From the NCBI GenBank assembly GCA_902634305.1, contig CACPJJ010000002.1:50115-114114 (forward strand): a DNA stretch of 64,000 nt. The letters run 5' to 3'. This stretch comes from an uncultured Pelagibacteraceae bacterium (GTDB taxonomy: Bacteria; Pseudomonadota; Alphaproteobacteria; Pelagibacterales; Pelagibacteraceae). The notes beneath the pieces are model-generated. The model saw only the letters and a program-made list of their open reading frames with translations, did no database searches and had not been told where the DNA came from. Below are positions 19,851-31,786 of this stretch, in pieces. Position 1 is the first letter of the stretch; each line of letters starts with the position of its first letter. The translations under genes were made by a program, and so were the position numbers.

Positions 19851-20936
19851 ATGAGTGATTTCAAAAATCAAAGCCCATGGGGATCTCCTCCAGGAGGTGG
19901 AAACGGTGACGGTTTTAGAAGAGGACCGACTCCACCGGATATTGATGAAATTGTAAAAAATATACAAGATAAAATAAAAAGATTTATCCCAGGTGGAAGT
20001 GCATCTGGAGGAAAGCCAATAGTTTTTGGTTTAGTAATATTATTAATTATTTGGGCCTTGAGTGGTCTTTATAGAGTATTACCTGATGAACAGGGAGTAG
20101 TTTTAAGATTTGGTAAATTTGTTAAAACAACTCAACCAGGCTTAAATTATCATATACCTTTTCCAGTTGAAAGCGTTCTAACTCCAAAAGTTACTAAAGT
20201 TAATAGAATGGATATTGGTTTTAGATCAGAAAGAGATAGTGGCTTTGGTTCAAGTGGAGTAGCAGATGTACCAGAAGAAAGTCTGATGTTAACTGGAGAT
20301 GAAAATATAGTTAATATAGACTTTTCAGTATTTTGGGTAATTAAAGATGCTGGAAACTTTTTATTTAAAATTCAGGACCCAGAAGGAACAGTTAAAGCTG
20401 CTGCAGAAACAGCCATGAGAGAGGTTATTGCTCGATCAAATATTCAGCCAATTTTAACTGAAGGAAGATCAAAGATAGAAATAGATACTCAAGAAATTAT
20501 TCAAAATATTTTAGATGAATACAATTCTGGAATACAGATTACACAAGTTCAAACACAAAAAGCCGATCCACCAGATCAAGTTATTGATGCATTTAGAGAT
20601 GTTCAAGCTGCAAGAGCAGATATGGAAAGATCTAAAAACGAAGCTGAAGCTTATGCAAATGATGTGATACCAAGAGCACGTGGAGAAGCTGCAAAAATTT
20701 TACAAGCTGCAGAAGCATACAAAAAAGAGGTTGTTGCAAGAGCAGAAGGTGAAGCAAGTAGATTTGTGTCAATCTATAATGAATATGCTAAAGCAAAACA
20801 AGTAACTCAGGAGAGAATGTATCTTGAAACTATGGAAAAAGTTTTGGCTGATATTGATAAGGTTATAATCGATAAGAACGCAGGATCAGGAGTAGTTCCA
20901 TATCTACCTCTGCCAGAATTGAAAAAGGTAAATTAA
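19851..20936 (+). CDS. hflK: Membrane protease modulator HflK
   Basis: HflK forms with HflC the large periplasm-exposed complex that surrounds and restrains the FtsH protease. A Gly/Pro-rich cytoplasmic N-terminus (residues 1-35) leads to one membrane helix at about 63-80 (VFGLVILLIIWALSGLY). A stomatin/prohibitin (SPFH/Band 7) domain follows (DEQGVVLRFGKF) and then a long Ala/Glu-rich coiled coil (about 255-310). The 361-residue length is normal. hflC follows with no gap, and the start is ATG at 19851, 51 bases from the divergent Mrp gene. Confidence 0.95.
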   Translation: MSDFKNQSPWGSPPGGGNGDGFRRGPTPPDIDEIVKNIQDKIKRFIPGGSASGGKPIVFGLVILLIIWALSGLYRVLPDEQGVVLRFGKFVKTTQPGLNYHIPFPVESVLTPKVTKVNRMDIGFRSERDSGFGSSGVADVPEESLMLTGDENIVNIDFSVFWVIKDAGNFLFKIQDPEGTVKAAAETAMREVIARSNIQPILTEGRSKIEIDTQEIIQNILDEYNSGIQITQVQTQKADPPDQVIDAFRDVQAARADMERSKNEAEAYANDVIPRARGEAAKILQAAEAYKKEVVARAEGEASRFVSIYNEYAKAKQVTQERMYLETMEKVLADIDKVIIDKNAGSGVVPYLPLPELKKVN

Positions 20937-21800
20937 ATGAAAAAGATTTTACTACCATTAATTATAGTGTTAGGGGCAACAGCTTTCTTTTCAATTTTTA
21001 TTGTTAAAGAAATTAATCAAGCAATAGTTCTTCAATTTGGAGATCCAAAAAGAATTATTTCTTCTCCAGGAATTAATTTTAAAATTCCTTTTATTCAAAA
21101 CGTAGTTTTTTTAGATAAAAGAATATTAAATTTAGATGCTCCACCAGAAGAAGTAATTGCATCAGACCAAAAAAGACTAATCGTTGATGCATTTGCAAGA
21201 TTTCAAATAGTTGATCCTTTAAAATTTTATATTTCTGTTGGAAATGAAAGAGTGGCTAGATCGCGTTTATCAACAATTATAAACTCAAGAATTAGAAGTG
21301 TTTTAGGAACACAGAGATTACAAACATTATTATCTGCAGACAGAACAAATCAAATGGCATTAATACAAGACGGGGTAAATAATGAGGCAGAAAAATTTGG
21401 TATTAAAATTGTAGATGTAAGAATTAAAAGAGCGGACCTTCCGCCAGCTAACAGTGAAGCAATCTATAGAAGAATGCAAACGGAAAGAGAAAGAGAAGCT
21501 AAAGAATTTAGAGCAAAAGGTGCGGAAATGGCAATAACTATTACTTCAACTGCAGATAAAGAAGTTACAGTAATTTTGGCAGAAGCTGAAAAACAATCTC
21601 AGATTATGAAAGGAGAAGGTGACGGCCAAAGAAATAAAATATTTGCAGATGCATTCGGAAAAGATCCTGAGTTTTTTGCATTTTATAGAGCAATGCAAGC
21701 TTACGAAAAAGCTCTAATAGGGGGTGAAACATCTTTGATATTATCTCCAGATAGTGAATTCTTTAAATTCTTTGGGAATATAAAAGCAAAATTAGATTAG
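20937..21800 (+). CDS. hflC: Membrane protease modulator HflC
   Basis: The partner of HflK, with an N-terminal signal-anchor helix at residues 4-22, an SPFH/Band 7 domain (NQAIVLQFGDPKRI near 27-40, VDAFARFQIVDPLKFY near 82-97) and a C-terminal helical region rich in Ala and Glu (KEVTVILAEAEKQS). The length of 287 residues is typical. It begins directly after the hflK stop codon. The family role is control of FtsH-dependent turnover of membrane proteins. Confidence 0.95.
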   Translation: MKKILLPLIIVLGATAFFSIFIVKEINQAIVLQFGDPKRIISSPGINFKIPFIQNVVFLDKRILNLDAPPEEVIASDQKRLIVDAFARFQIVDPLKFYISVGNERVARSRLSTIINSRIRSVLGTQRLQTLLSADRTNQMALIQDGVNNEAEKFGIKIVDVRIKRADLPPANSEAIYRRMQTEREREAKEFRAKGAEMAITITSTADKEVTVILAEAEKQSQIMKGEGDGQRNKIFADAFGKDPEFFAFYRAMQAYEKALIGGETSLILSPDSEFFKFFGNIKAKLD

Positions 21801-21809
21801 TATTTTATT

Positions 21810-22004
21810 ATGAGAGAACTGATCATAGCACTTGGTCTATTCTTTTTTATAGAAGGAATTTTATACGCCTTATTTCCATCAAAAATGAAAAGTATTTTAC
21901 TTAAAGCAAAAGACGCTAAGATTAGTCAATTAAGAGTTGGAGGTCTAATTTTTGCATTAATTGGTTTTATTATAATTTGGTATATGAAAAAAAATGGCAT
22001 TTAG
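21810..22004 (+). CDS. Small DUF2065 (YjeT-like) membrane protein
   Basis: The 64-residue protein has two membrane segments, about 5-22 (IIALGLFFFIEGILYALF) and 43-58 (GGLIFALIGFIIIWYM), joined by a basic loop. This is the DUF2065/YjeT layout, and the position right after hflKC is the same as for yjeT in E. coli. Its molecular role is unknown. The 3' end overlaps the degQ-like gene by 11 bases. Confidence 0.78.
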   Translation: MRELIIALGLFFFIEGILYALFPSKMKSILLKAKDAKISQLRVGGLIFALIGFIIIWYMKKNGI

Positions 22005-23400
22005 ATATTTTAAGAAATTTTTAGTAGCTATAATTATTTTAAATCTCTCTACTACTGTTTATTCAAAAGATGTCCCAAGCTCTTTTGCTGACTTAGCTGA
22101 AAAATTAATGCCTTCGGTTGTTAATATTTCAACTAGTCAAACTGTAGTTACAAAAAGCAATCCATTTCCTGGATTTGAATTTCCTCCAGGTTCACCATTT
22201 GAAGACATGTTTAAAGATTTTGGAACTCCTCAAAAAAGGAAGGCCTATGCGCTTGGCTCAGGATTTATAATTGATAAAAGAGGAATCGTGATTACAAATA
22301 ATCATGTTATTCAAGGAGCAGATGACATTTTGGTCAGAGTTAATGGAGACAAAGAATACGAAGCAACTATAATTGGAACAGATCCTTTATCTGATATCGC
22401 TGTATTACAAATTAAATCTCAAGACAAATTTATTCCAGTTAAATTTGGAGATTCAGGCAAAGCAAGAATTGGAGATTGGGTAATTGCTATAGGTAATCCT
22501 TTTGGTTTAGGAGGAACTGTTACAGCTGGAATCATTTCTGCAAGAAATAGAAACATTGGCATGACTAGATATGAAGATTTTATTCAAACTGATGCATCAA
22601 TTAATCAAGGAAATTCAGGTGGACCTTTATTTAATATGGATGGAGACGTAATAGGAATTAATACTGCAATATTAGGACAGTCAGGTTCAATAGGGATTGG
22701 TTTTTCAATTCCCTCAAACAATGCAAAAATAGTTATTGATCAATTAATTAAATATGGTGAAACAAAAAGAGGTTGGTTGGGAGTAAGAATTCAGTATGTA
22801 ACCAAAGAAATCGCAGATGAAGAAAAACTAGATAAACCAAAAGGTGCATTAGTAGTAAGTGTTGCAGAAGGAAGCCCATCAGATAAAGGCGGTATAAAAG
22901 CTGGTGATATAATTTTAGAATTTGATGGAAAATCAATTAATGAAATGAAAGAATTACCATTGATTGTTGCTCAAACAGAAGTAGGAAAAACTGTAGACGT
23001 AAAAGTTTGGAGAAATAAAAGAGAAATAATAAAAAAAATTAAACTTGGAAGATTAGAAACTTCAGAAGATTTTAATATAAAAAAAGCTGAAGGACCCAAA
23101 ATAACTATCATAGAAGGTTTAAAAATAGCTGTTAGAACTTTAACAAAACAAGATATTGAAGCCAGAAATCTACCAAAAGATACAACAGGAGCAGTTATAG
23201 TAAAAATAGAAAATGATAGCCCAATAAATTATTTAAATGTTAACAATATAATTATTGAAGCTCAAAAAAAGAAAATAAAAACTGTTGGTGATTTAAAAAA
23301 TATAGTTAATTCTGCTTTAAGAAGTGCAGATAAAACAATAATGATAGCTATTTATAACAATCAAAGCCAAAAAAGATCTATTGGTGTTAAGCTAGATTAA
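21994..23400 (+). CDS. Periplasmic serine protease/chaperone, DegP/DegQ (HtrA) family
   Basis: This HtrA protease degrades or refolds damaged envelope proteins in the periplasm. A signal peptide covers about residues 1-24. The trypsin-like domain has the triad H104 (TNNHVIQGADD), D134 (SDIAVLQ) and S208 (GNSGGPLFN). Two PDZ domains follow, the first near 265-345 (GWLGVRIQYV; GDIILEFDGKSI) and a more degenerate second one to the end. The 468-residue length matches DegP/DegQ. Co-transcription with hflKC makes a membrane quality-control operon with miaA at its end. Confidence 0.93.
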   Translation: MAFRYFKKFLVAIIILNLSTTVYSKDVPSSFADLAEKLMPSVVNISTSQTVVTKSNPFPGFEFPPGSPFEDMFKDFGTPQKRKAYALGSGFIIDKRGIVITNNHVIQGADDILVRVNGDKEYEATIIGTDPLSDIAVLQIKSQDKFIPVKFGDSGKARIGDWVIAIGNPFGLGGTVTAGIISARNRNIGMTRYEDFIQTDASINQGNSGGPLFNMDGDVIGINTAILGQSGSIGIGFSIPSNNAKIVIDQLIKYGETKRGWLGVRIQYVTKEIADEEKLDKPKGALVVSVAEGSPSDKGGIKAGDIILEFDGKSINEMKELPLIVAQTEVGKTVDVKVWRNKREIIKKIKLGRLETSEDFNIKKAEGPKITIIEGLKIAVRTLTKQDIEARNLPKDTTGAVIVKIENDSPINYLNVNNIIIEAQKKKIKTVGDLKNIVNSALRSADKTIMIAIYNNQSQKRSIGVKLD

Positions 23401-23403
23401 GTA

Positions 23404-24315
23404 ATGGACCTTAAGTCCAAAATCATTTTAATTGCAGGACCAACAGCATGTGGCAAGTCAAATTTTGCATTAAAATTGTCAAAAAAAATTAATGGAGAAA
23501 TTATTAATGCTGATAGTATGCAAGTATATAAGCAACTTCAAATTTTAACTGCAAGGCCTAAAAAAAAAGATCTAAAAAAAATTAAACATCATCTATATGG
23601 TTTTTGTGATGTAAGAAAAAATTATTCAACAGGAGAATGGCTAAAAATTTTATTAAAAAAGATTAAAGATATTAGAAAGAGAAAGATGATACCTATTATT
23701 GTTGGAGGAACAGGCTTATATTTTAAAGCTCTTACCGAAGGTTTAGTAAAAATACCCAATATTCCAATTAAAGTAAGAAATAAAATTAGATTGATGCAAA
23801 AAAAATTAGGTCAAAAAAAGTTCTATAATAGATTATTAAAACTTGATCCATTAATAAAAAATGTAATTGAAAAAAATGATGTTCAAAGATCTATAAGAGC
23901 TTATGAAATCAAAAACTACACGAAAGTATCAATTATAAATTGGTTTAAAAAAACAAAAAAATATATTTCCTCAGATCAATTTATTAAAATTTATCTTGAT
24001 TACCCAAGAGAAAGATTGATAAAAAGAATTAATTTGAGAGTAGAGGGCATGTTTATAAATGGAGCAGTTGAGGAAGTTCGAAGATTTAATAAACTCAAAG
24101 TCAAAAGAGAAAACAGCTCAAACAAGGTTATAGGAATTAAAGAAATTACAAATTTTTTGAACAAACAGTGTACTCTTGAGCAAGCTAAGGAGCTAATTGC
24201 CATCAAAACAAGGCAATATGCTAAAAGACAGGCAACGTGGGCAAGAGGACAAATGCATTCTTGGCAAAAAATTAATCCAAAAAATTTAACTGAAGCTTTA
24301 AAAAAGTTAAAATAA
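23404..24315 (+). CDS. miaA: tRNA dimethylallyltransferase
   Basis: MiaA transfers a dimethylallyl group to A37 of tRNAs reading UNN codons. The P-loop GPTACGKS is at residues 11-18, DSMQVYKQL (substrate recognition) near 38-46, and GGTGLYFKAL near 101-110. The C-terminal region has the family's KTRQYAKRQATWAR segment near 274-287. At 303 residues it is normal. It starts 3 bases after the degQ-like stop. Confidence 0.96.
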   Translation: MDLKSKIILIAGPTACGKSNFALKLSKKINGEIINADSMQVYKQLQILTARPKKKDLKKIKHHLYGFCDVRKNYSTGEWLKILLKKIKDIRKRKMIPIIVGGTGLYFKALTEGLVKIPNIPIKVRNKIRLMQKKLGQKKFYNRLLKLDPLIKNVIEKNDVQRSIRAYEIKNYTKVSIINWFKKTKKYISSDQFIKIYLDYPRERLIKRINLRVEGMFINGAVEEVRRFNKLKVKRENSSNKVIGIKEITNFLNKQCTLEQAKELIAIKTRQYAKRQATWARGQMHSWQKINPKNLTEALKKLK

Positions 24316-24328
24316 TTGTCTCTTAAAC

Positions 24329-24358
24329 TTGACCTATTAGTACAACTTCAGCTAGATT
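24329..24358 (+). promoter_or_regulatory. Candidate promoter for a leaderless ilvB transcript
   Basis: TTGACC (24329-24334) and TAGATT (24353-24358) are separated by 18 bases. The expected start site, 6-8 bases after the -10, falls at or next to the A of the ilvB ATG (24365). No Shine-Dalgarno sequence precedes that ATG. A 6-bp inverted repeat, TTCAGC (24347-24352) with GCTGAA (24360-24365), straddles the -10 and ends on the start codon. Confidence 0.4.
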
Positions 24359-24364
24359 GGCTGA

Positions 24365-26130
24365 ATGTCAAAATTGTACTCAGGAGCTGAAATAGTATTT
24401 AAATGTTTGGAGGACCAAGAAGTAGAATTTATTTTTGGTTATCCAGGTGGAGCGGTTCTTCCGATCTATGATGAATTAAAAAATTTTAATTCTGTAAAGC
24501 ATATATTGGTTCGTCACGAACAAGGCGCTGGTCATGCTGCCGAAGGATACGCAAGATCGAGTGGAAAGCCTGGTGTGCTTCTAGTTACCTCAGGACCAGG
24601 TGCAACTAATGCAGTAACTGCTTTGACAGATGCTTATATGGATTCTGTTCCTCTAGTATGTATTTCTGGACAAGTTCCTACTCACTTAATTGGTACTGAT
24701 GCCTTTCAAGAATGTGACACTACAGGAATAACTAGACCATGCACAAAACATAATTGGCTAGTAAAAAATGTAGCAGATTTAGAAAAAACAATTCATAAAG
24801 CTTTTGAAGTTGCTACGACTGGTAGACCAGGGCCTGTATTAGTCGATATACCAAAAGATGTTCAGTTTCAAAAAACAAAATATACTAAATTCAAAAAACA
24901 AAAAAAATTAAATGGTAAAATTAATAATCAATTTTCCCAAAAAGATATTGATGAACTGATTAAATTGATGAGCAAAGCATCAAAGCCAATTTTTTATACT
25001 GGTGGAGGTGTTATAAATTCAGGACCAAGGGCAAGTGAACTTTTAAGAGAATTAGTAAACACGACTGGTTTTCCTATAACATCTACACTGCAAGGTTTAG
25101 GCTCTTATCCAGGTGAAGATAGCCAATTTTTGGGTATGCTCGGTATGCACGGATCATACGAAGCTAACAATGCAATGCATGATTGTGACCTGATGATTAA
25201 CATCGGTGCTAGATTTGATGATCGTATAACTGGAAAGATAGATGAATTTTCCCCTAAATCAAAAAAAGTACATATTGATATTGATCCTTCTTCAATTAAT
25301 AAAAATGTTAAAGTAGATTTACCAATCGTAGGAGATGTTGCTGAAGTTATTACTTCTACAATAAAAACTATAAAAAAAATAAAACCAAATTTTGTAAAAT
25401 CCAATAAACAAAAAGTTTCTAAGTGGTGGGAGCAAATTCAAAAATGGAGGTCTATTAATTCGTTTGACTTTATTAATAGTGCTGAAACTATAAAACCACA
25501 ATACGCAGTTCAAAGACTTTATGAACTAACCAAAAATAAAGATACTTATATAACAACTGAAGTAGGCCAACATCAAATGTGGGCAGCACAACACTATAAA
25601 TTTGACAAACCCAATCGTTGGATGACATCAGGTGGTTTAGGTACAATGGGTTATGGTTTGCCCGCTGCTGTTGGAGTGCAAGTTGCTCATCCAAATAAAT
25701 TAGTAATCGATATAGCGGGCGAGGCTTCTGTACTAATGACCATGCAAGAAATGTCTACTGCAGTTCAATATAGTCTTCCGATAAAAATATTTATTTTAAA
25801 CAATGAGTACATGGGAATGGTAAGACAATGGCAAGAACTATTACATGATAAAAATTATTCTGAAAGCTATACAGCAGCATTGCCTGATTTTGTAAAACTT
25901 GCTGAAGCTTATGGCTGTGTTGGAATTAGAGCACAAACTCCAGAAGAGTTAGATGATAAGATAATAGAAATGATTAATACGGATAGACCTGTAATATTTG
26001 ATTGTAGAGTGGATAAACAAGAAAATTGTTTTCCAATGATACCTTCAGGAAAGCCACATAATCAAATGCTTTTGGGTCCAAAAGATCAAAAAGAAAATAA
26101 AATTACAGGAAAAGGAAAGACTTTAGTTTA

Positions 26131-26131
<1 letters not shown>
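24365..26131 (+). CDS. ilvB: Acetolactate synthase large (catalytic) subunit
   Basis: The enzyme condenses two pyruvates, or pyruvate with 2-ketobutyrate, in valine, leucine and isoleucine synthesis. The ThDP-activating glutamate is E52 in VRHEQGAGHAAEGYAR. The FAD-binding middle domain and the C-terminal ThDP domain follow. The ThDP/Mg motif begins GEAS at residues 452-455 and ends with NNEYMGMVRQWQ near 480; most family members have GDG or GDA, so the Asp to Glu change at 453 is unusual. The 588-residue length is normal. The regulatory subunit gene overlaps by one base. A gene symbol of ilvI would be equally valid. Confidence 0.94.
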
Positions 26132-27719
<1,588 letters not shown>

Positions 27720-27732
27720 TTATTAATTAAAA

Positions 27733-27781
27733 TATAATCAATTTATTTTGCAATCTAGGCGAGAGAATGTATTATGCTTGG
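27733..27781 (+). promoter_or_regulatory. leuA leader: -10 box and small hairpin
   Basis: TATAAT at 27733-27738 predicts a start near 27745 and a leader of about 50 bases. Within it CTAGGC (27755-27760) can pair with GCTTGG (27776-27781) using two G-T pairs around a 15-base loop. There is no clear -35 at a standard distance, and no leader peptide rich in Leu codons. Confidence 0.3.
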
Positions 27782-27797
27782 GCTTTAAAATAATAAA

Positions 27798-29381
27798 ATG
27801 ACCGATAAAAATAGAGTATACATTTTCGATACTACGATGCGAGATGGTGAGCAATCACCAGGAGCATCTATGAGCTTGGAAGAGAAAATACAAATTGCAA
27901 GGGTATTTGATGAACTTGGAGTTGATATAATTGAAGCTGGATTTCCAATTGCATCCCCAGGAGATTTTGAAGCAGTTTCAGAAGTAAGTAAAGTTTTAAA
28001 AAACTCTATACCTGCAGGTCTTTCTAGACATTCTAAAAAAGATATAGACAGATGTTATGAGGCATTGAAGCATGCACCAAGATTTAGAATTCACACATTT
28101 ATATCAACTAGTCCTCTACACATGAAGCACAAGTTAAATAAATCTCCTGAAGAGGTTTACGAGTCAATTAAAGAGCATGTTACTTATGCTAGAAAATTTA
28201 CTGATGATGTTGAGTGGTCGTGCGAAGATGGAACAAGAACTGATATGGATTATATGTGTAAAACTGTAGAACTGGCAATTCAATGTGGTGCAAAAACTAT
28301 AAATATACCAGATACAGTTGGTTACACAGTGCCATCAGAATTTACAAAAATTATTCAAACATTAAAAAATAAAGTTCCAAATATTGATAAAGCAATTTTA
28401 TCTACACATTGCCATAATGATTTAGGCTTAGCAGTTGCGAATTCATTAGCAGGTGTTCAAGCTGGTGCAAGACAAATAGAATGTACAATAAATGGAATTG
28501 GAGAGAGGGCAGGCAATGCTGCTTTAGAAGAAGTGGTAATGGCAATGAAAACTAGACCTGATTTGATGCCATATGAAACTGGAATTAATACAACTCTATT
28601 AAGCAAAGCTTCAAAAATTGTTTCAAATGCAACAGGATTTCCAGTTCAATATAATAAAGCAATAGTTGGAAAAAATGCTTTTGCACATGAGTCAGGTATT
28701 CATCAAGATGGAATGCTAAAAAATAGACAAACTTATGAAATCATGACTCCAGAGAGCGTTGGAGTAAAACAAACATCTTTAGTAATGGGCAAACATTCTG
28801 GAAGACATGCTTTCAAGGATAAGTTAGTTAGCTTAGGATATGTAGATGTTACAGATGATGTAATAGAAAATGCATTTGGTAAATTTAAAATATTAGCAGA
28901 TAAGAAAAAACATGTTTATGACGAAGATATAATTGCACTAGTTGATGATAGTTTAATAGTAGACAATAAAGTTAATGCAATTAACTTAAAATCATTAAAA
29001 GTATTTGCTGGAACAGGAGAACCCCAAAGGGCTGAAATGACTTTAGATGTTTTTGGTGAAGTAAATAAAGCATCTGAAACTGGAGATGGACCTGTAGACG
29101 CAATATTTAAATGTATAAAGAAGCTTTACCCTCACGATGTAAATTTACAATTATATCAAGTTCACGCTGTGACCGAAGGCACTGATGCCCAAGCAACTGT
29201 TAGTGTTCGAATTGAGGAGAATGGCAAAACAACTGTTGGTCAAGCAGCAGATACTGATACACTAGTTGCATCAGCCAACGCATACATAAATGCATTGAAT
29301 AAAATGATTATTAAAAGAGATAAAACTGCACCTGGATACTCTCCAGAACAAAAAAAACAAGAGAAAATGAAAGGAATATAA
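27798..29381 (+). CDS. leuA: 2-isopropylmalate synthase
   Basis: LeuA condenses 2-ketoisovalerate with acetyl-CoA, the first committed step to leucine. The N-terminal TIM barrel shows FDTTMRDGEQSPGASM (residues 10-25), with metal ligands in HCHNDLGLAVANSLAGV and the HMGL-like GNAALEEVVMAM segment. The C-terminal leucine-sensing domain (LeuA_dimer, roughly 395-510) is present, so feedback inhibition is expected. The 527-residue length is that of the standard bacterial enzyme. mreB starts at the very next base after the stop codon. Confidence 0.95.
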   Translation: MTDKNRVYIFDTTMRDGEQSPGASMSLEEKIQIARVFDELGVDIIEAGFPIASPGDFEAVSEVSKVLKNSIPAGLSRHSKKDIDRCYEALKHAPRFRIHTFISTSPLHMKHKLNKSPEEVYESIKEHVTYARKFTDDVEWSCEDGTRTDMDYMCKTVELAIQCGAKTINIPDTVGYTVPSEFTKIIQTLKNKVPNIDKAILSTHCHNDLGLAVANSLAGVQAGARQIECTINGIGERAGNAALEEVVMAMKTRPDLMPYETGINTTLLSKASKIVSNATGFPVQYNKAIVGKNAFAHESGIHQDGMLKNRQTYEIMTPESVGVKQTSLVMGKHSGRHAFKDKLVSLGYVDVTDDVIENAFGKFKILADKKKHVYDEDIIALVDDSLIVDNKVNAINLKSLKVFAGTGEPQRAEMTLDVFGEVNKASETGDGPVDAIFKCIKKLYPHDVNLQLYQVHAVTEGTDAQATVSVRIEENGKTTVGQAADTDTLVASANAYINALNKMIIKRDKTAPGYSPEQKKQEKMKGI

Positions 29382-30416
<1,035 letters not shown>

Positions 30417-30422
30417 AAAATT

Positions 30423-31271
30423 ATGGCAGCGAGTAGAGATGACTTTATTATAGCTATTCGTTCTGCTTTTCTTAAAAAAAGCAACAAACAAAGATTTTCT
30501 TTAATTGGATTAATTTTTTTTTCAGTAGGATTATTGATTATAAGTAAAATTAATCTTCCAATTACTAATTATCTTAAAATAACTTTAAATGAAATAGTTT
30601 ATAGATCCTCATTTATTATATCTGTACCTGAAAAAAAAATTCAAGATGTTTCTGGTAAAATTAAAGATCACCTTAATGTTTATAATAATTATTTGTTGGT
30701 TAAAGATGAGTTAAAAGCAATTCAAAACAAAAAATATGAAACTCAATTTTTACAAGAAGAAAATAAAAGACTAAAAAAAACAATTAATGAATATATTTAT
30801 AATTCTCAAGAATTAGTTGCTAAAGTTTTAATTGATAAAAACAGTCCTTTTTTAAAATCTATTATTGTCAATAAAGGATCAAAGGACAATGTTAAACTTG
30901 GGATGGCAGTGTTAGACCAAAGTTATCTAATAGGTAAAATTGTTGAAGTTAACTATTCTACTTCTAGAGTTTTACTTGTTTCAGACTTAAACAGCAAAAT
31001 TCCAGTTGGTATAGAGCCAGGAAATATTCAATCCATTTTATCTGGAACTGGAAAAATAAATGGAAAAATAGAATATCTGGAAACTGATATATTAATTCAA
31101 GACAAAAGTATTGTTTACACCTCAGGATCTGGAGGATTGTTTAAACCAGGAATTCCAATTGGTACTTATCATAAAGAAACAGAGGAAAGTTATGAAATAG
31201 TAAATTTTTTTTCTAAATTGTCCCAACTAACTTTTGTTAAGTTAGTATCATTTGAAGAGGAAAATAAATAA
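30423..31271 (+). CDS. mreC: Rod-shape-determining protein MreC
   Basis: The 282-residue protein has a cytoplasmic N-terminus with basic residues, one membrane helix near residues 28-48 (FSLIGLIFFSVGLLIISKI), a coiled coil at about 80-125, and a C-terminal beta-rich periplasmic domain (VNKGSKDNVKLGMAVL; VGIEPGNIQSILSGTG). It links MreB to PBP2 and RodA. It lies 6 bases after mreB and overlaps mreD by one base. Confidence 0.92.
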   Translation: MAASRDDFIIAIRSAFLKKSNKQRFSLIGLIFFSVGLLIISKINLPITNYLKITLNEIVYRSSFIISVPEKKIQDVSGKIKDHLNVYNNYLLVKDELKAIQNKKYETQFLQEENKRLKKTINEYIYNSQELVAKVLIDKNSPFLKSIIVNKGSKDNVKLGMAVLDQSYLIGKIVEVNYSTSRVLLVSDLNSKIPVGIEPGNIQSILSGTGKINGKIEYLETDILIQDKSIVYTSGSGGLFKPGIPIGTYHKETEESYEIVNFFSKLSQLTFVKLVSFEEENK

Positions 31272-31786
31272 TGAGTTCAAATTTTAAAAATACTATTGGA
31301 AATACTTTTCTTTTATATTTGCCTCTTCTACTTTTATTTATATCTGTATTTAATGAGTTTGATTTTAATTATTTAAATTATCAATATTTCTCATTTAATT
31401 TTCCATTTATATTAATTTTTTATTGGAGTTTAAAAAGAATAGAAACACTTGGTTATGGTTTTATTTTTATTGCAGGAATGTTTAACGACGCAGTATTAGG
31501 ATTTCCAATTGGAATTAGTAGCTTAACATATTTAATTATCTGTGGATTTGCTGGCTATCTTAGAAATATTACTTTAAGACCAAGTTTAACAAAAGATTGG
31601 CTATATTTTTTATTTACAATTTTAGTTGCAAATTCAATAAATTATTTTTTATTAGTATTATTTTTTTCAATAGAAATAAATTATTATGAAATATTAGGGA
31701 ATATAATATTTACATTTTTGTTATATTATATTTTTGCTCATATTTTCGACTCTTATCGTAAAATTCTTTTAAGGATCAAGGTATGA
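31271..31786 (+). CDS. mreD: Rod-shape-determining membrane protein MreD
   Basis: This 171-residue, very hydrophobic protein shows about five membrane segments, matching MreD. Sequence conservation in this family is low, and the call rests mainly on topology, length and position between mreC and mrdA. A short motif, GMFNDAVLGFPIG, resembles the charged loop seen in other MreD proteins. It overlaps mrdA by 4 bases. Confidence 0.82.
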   Translation: MSSNFKNTIGNTFLLYLPLLLLFISVFNEFDFNYLNYQYFSFNFPFILIFYWSLKRIETLGYGFIFIAGMFNDAVLGFPIGISSLTYLIICGFAGYLRNITLRPSLTKDWLYFLFTILVANSINYFLLVLFFSIEINYYEILGNIIFTFLLYYIFAHIFDSYRKILLRIKV

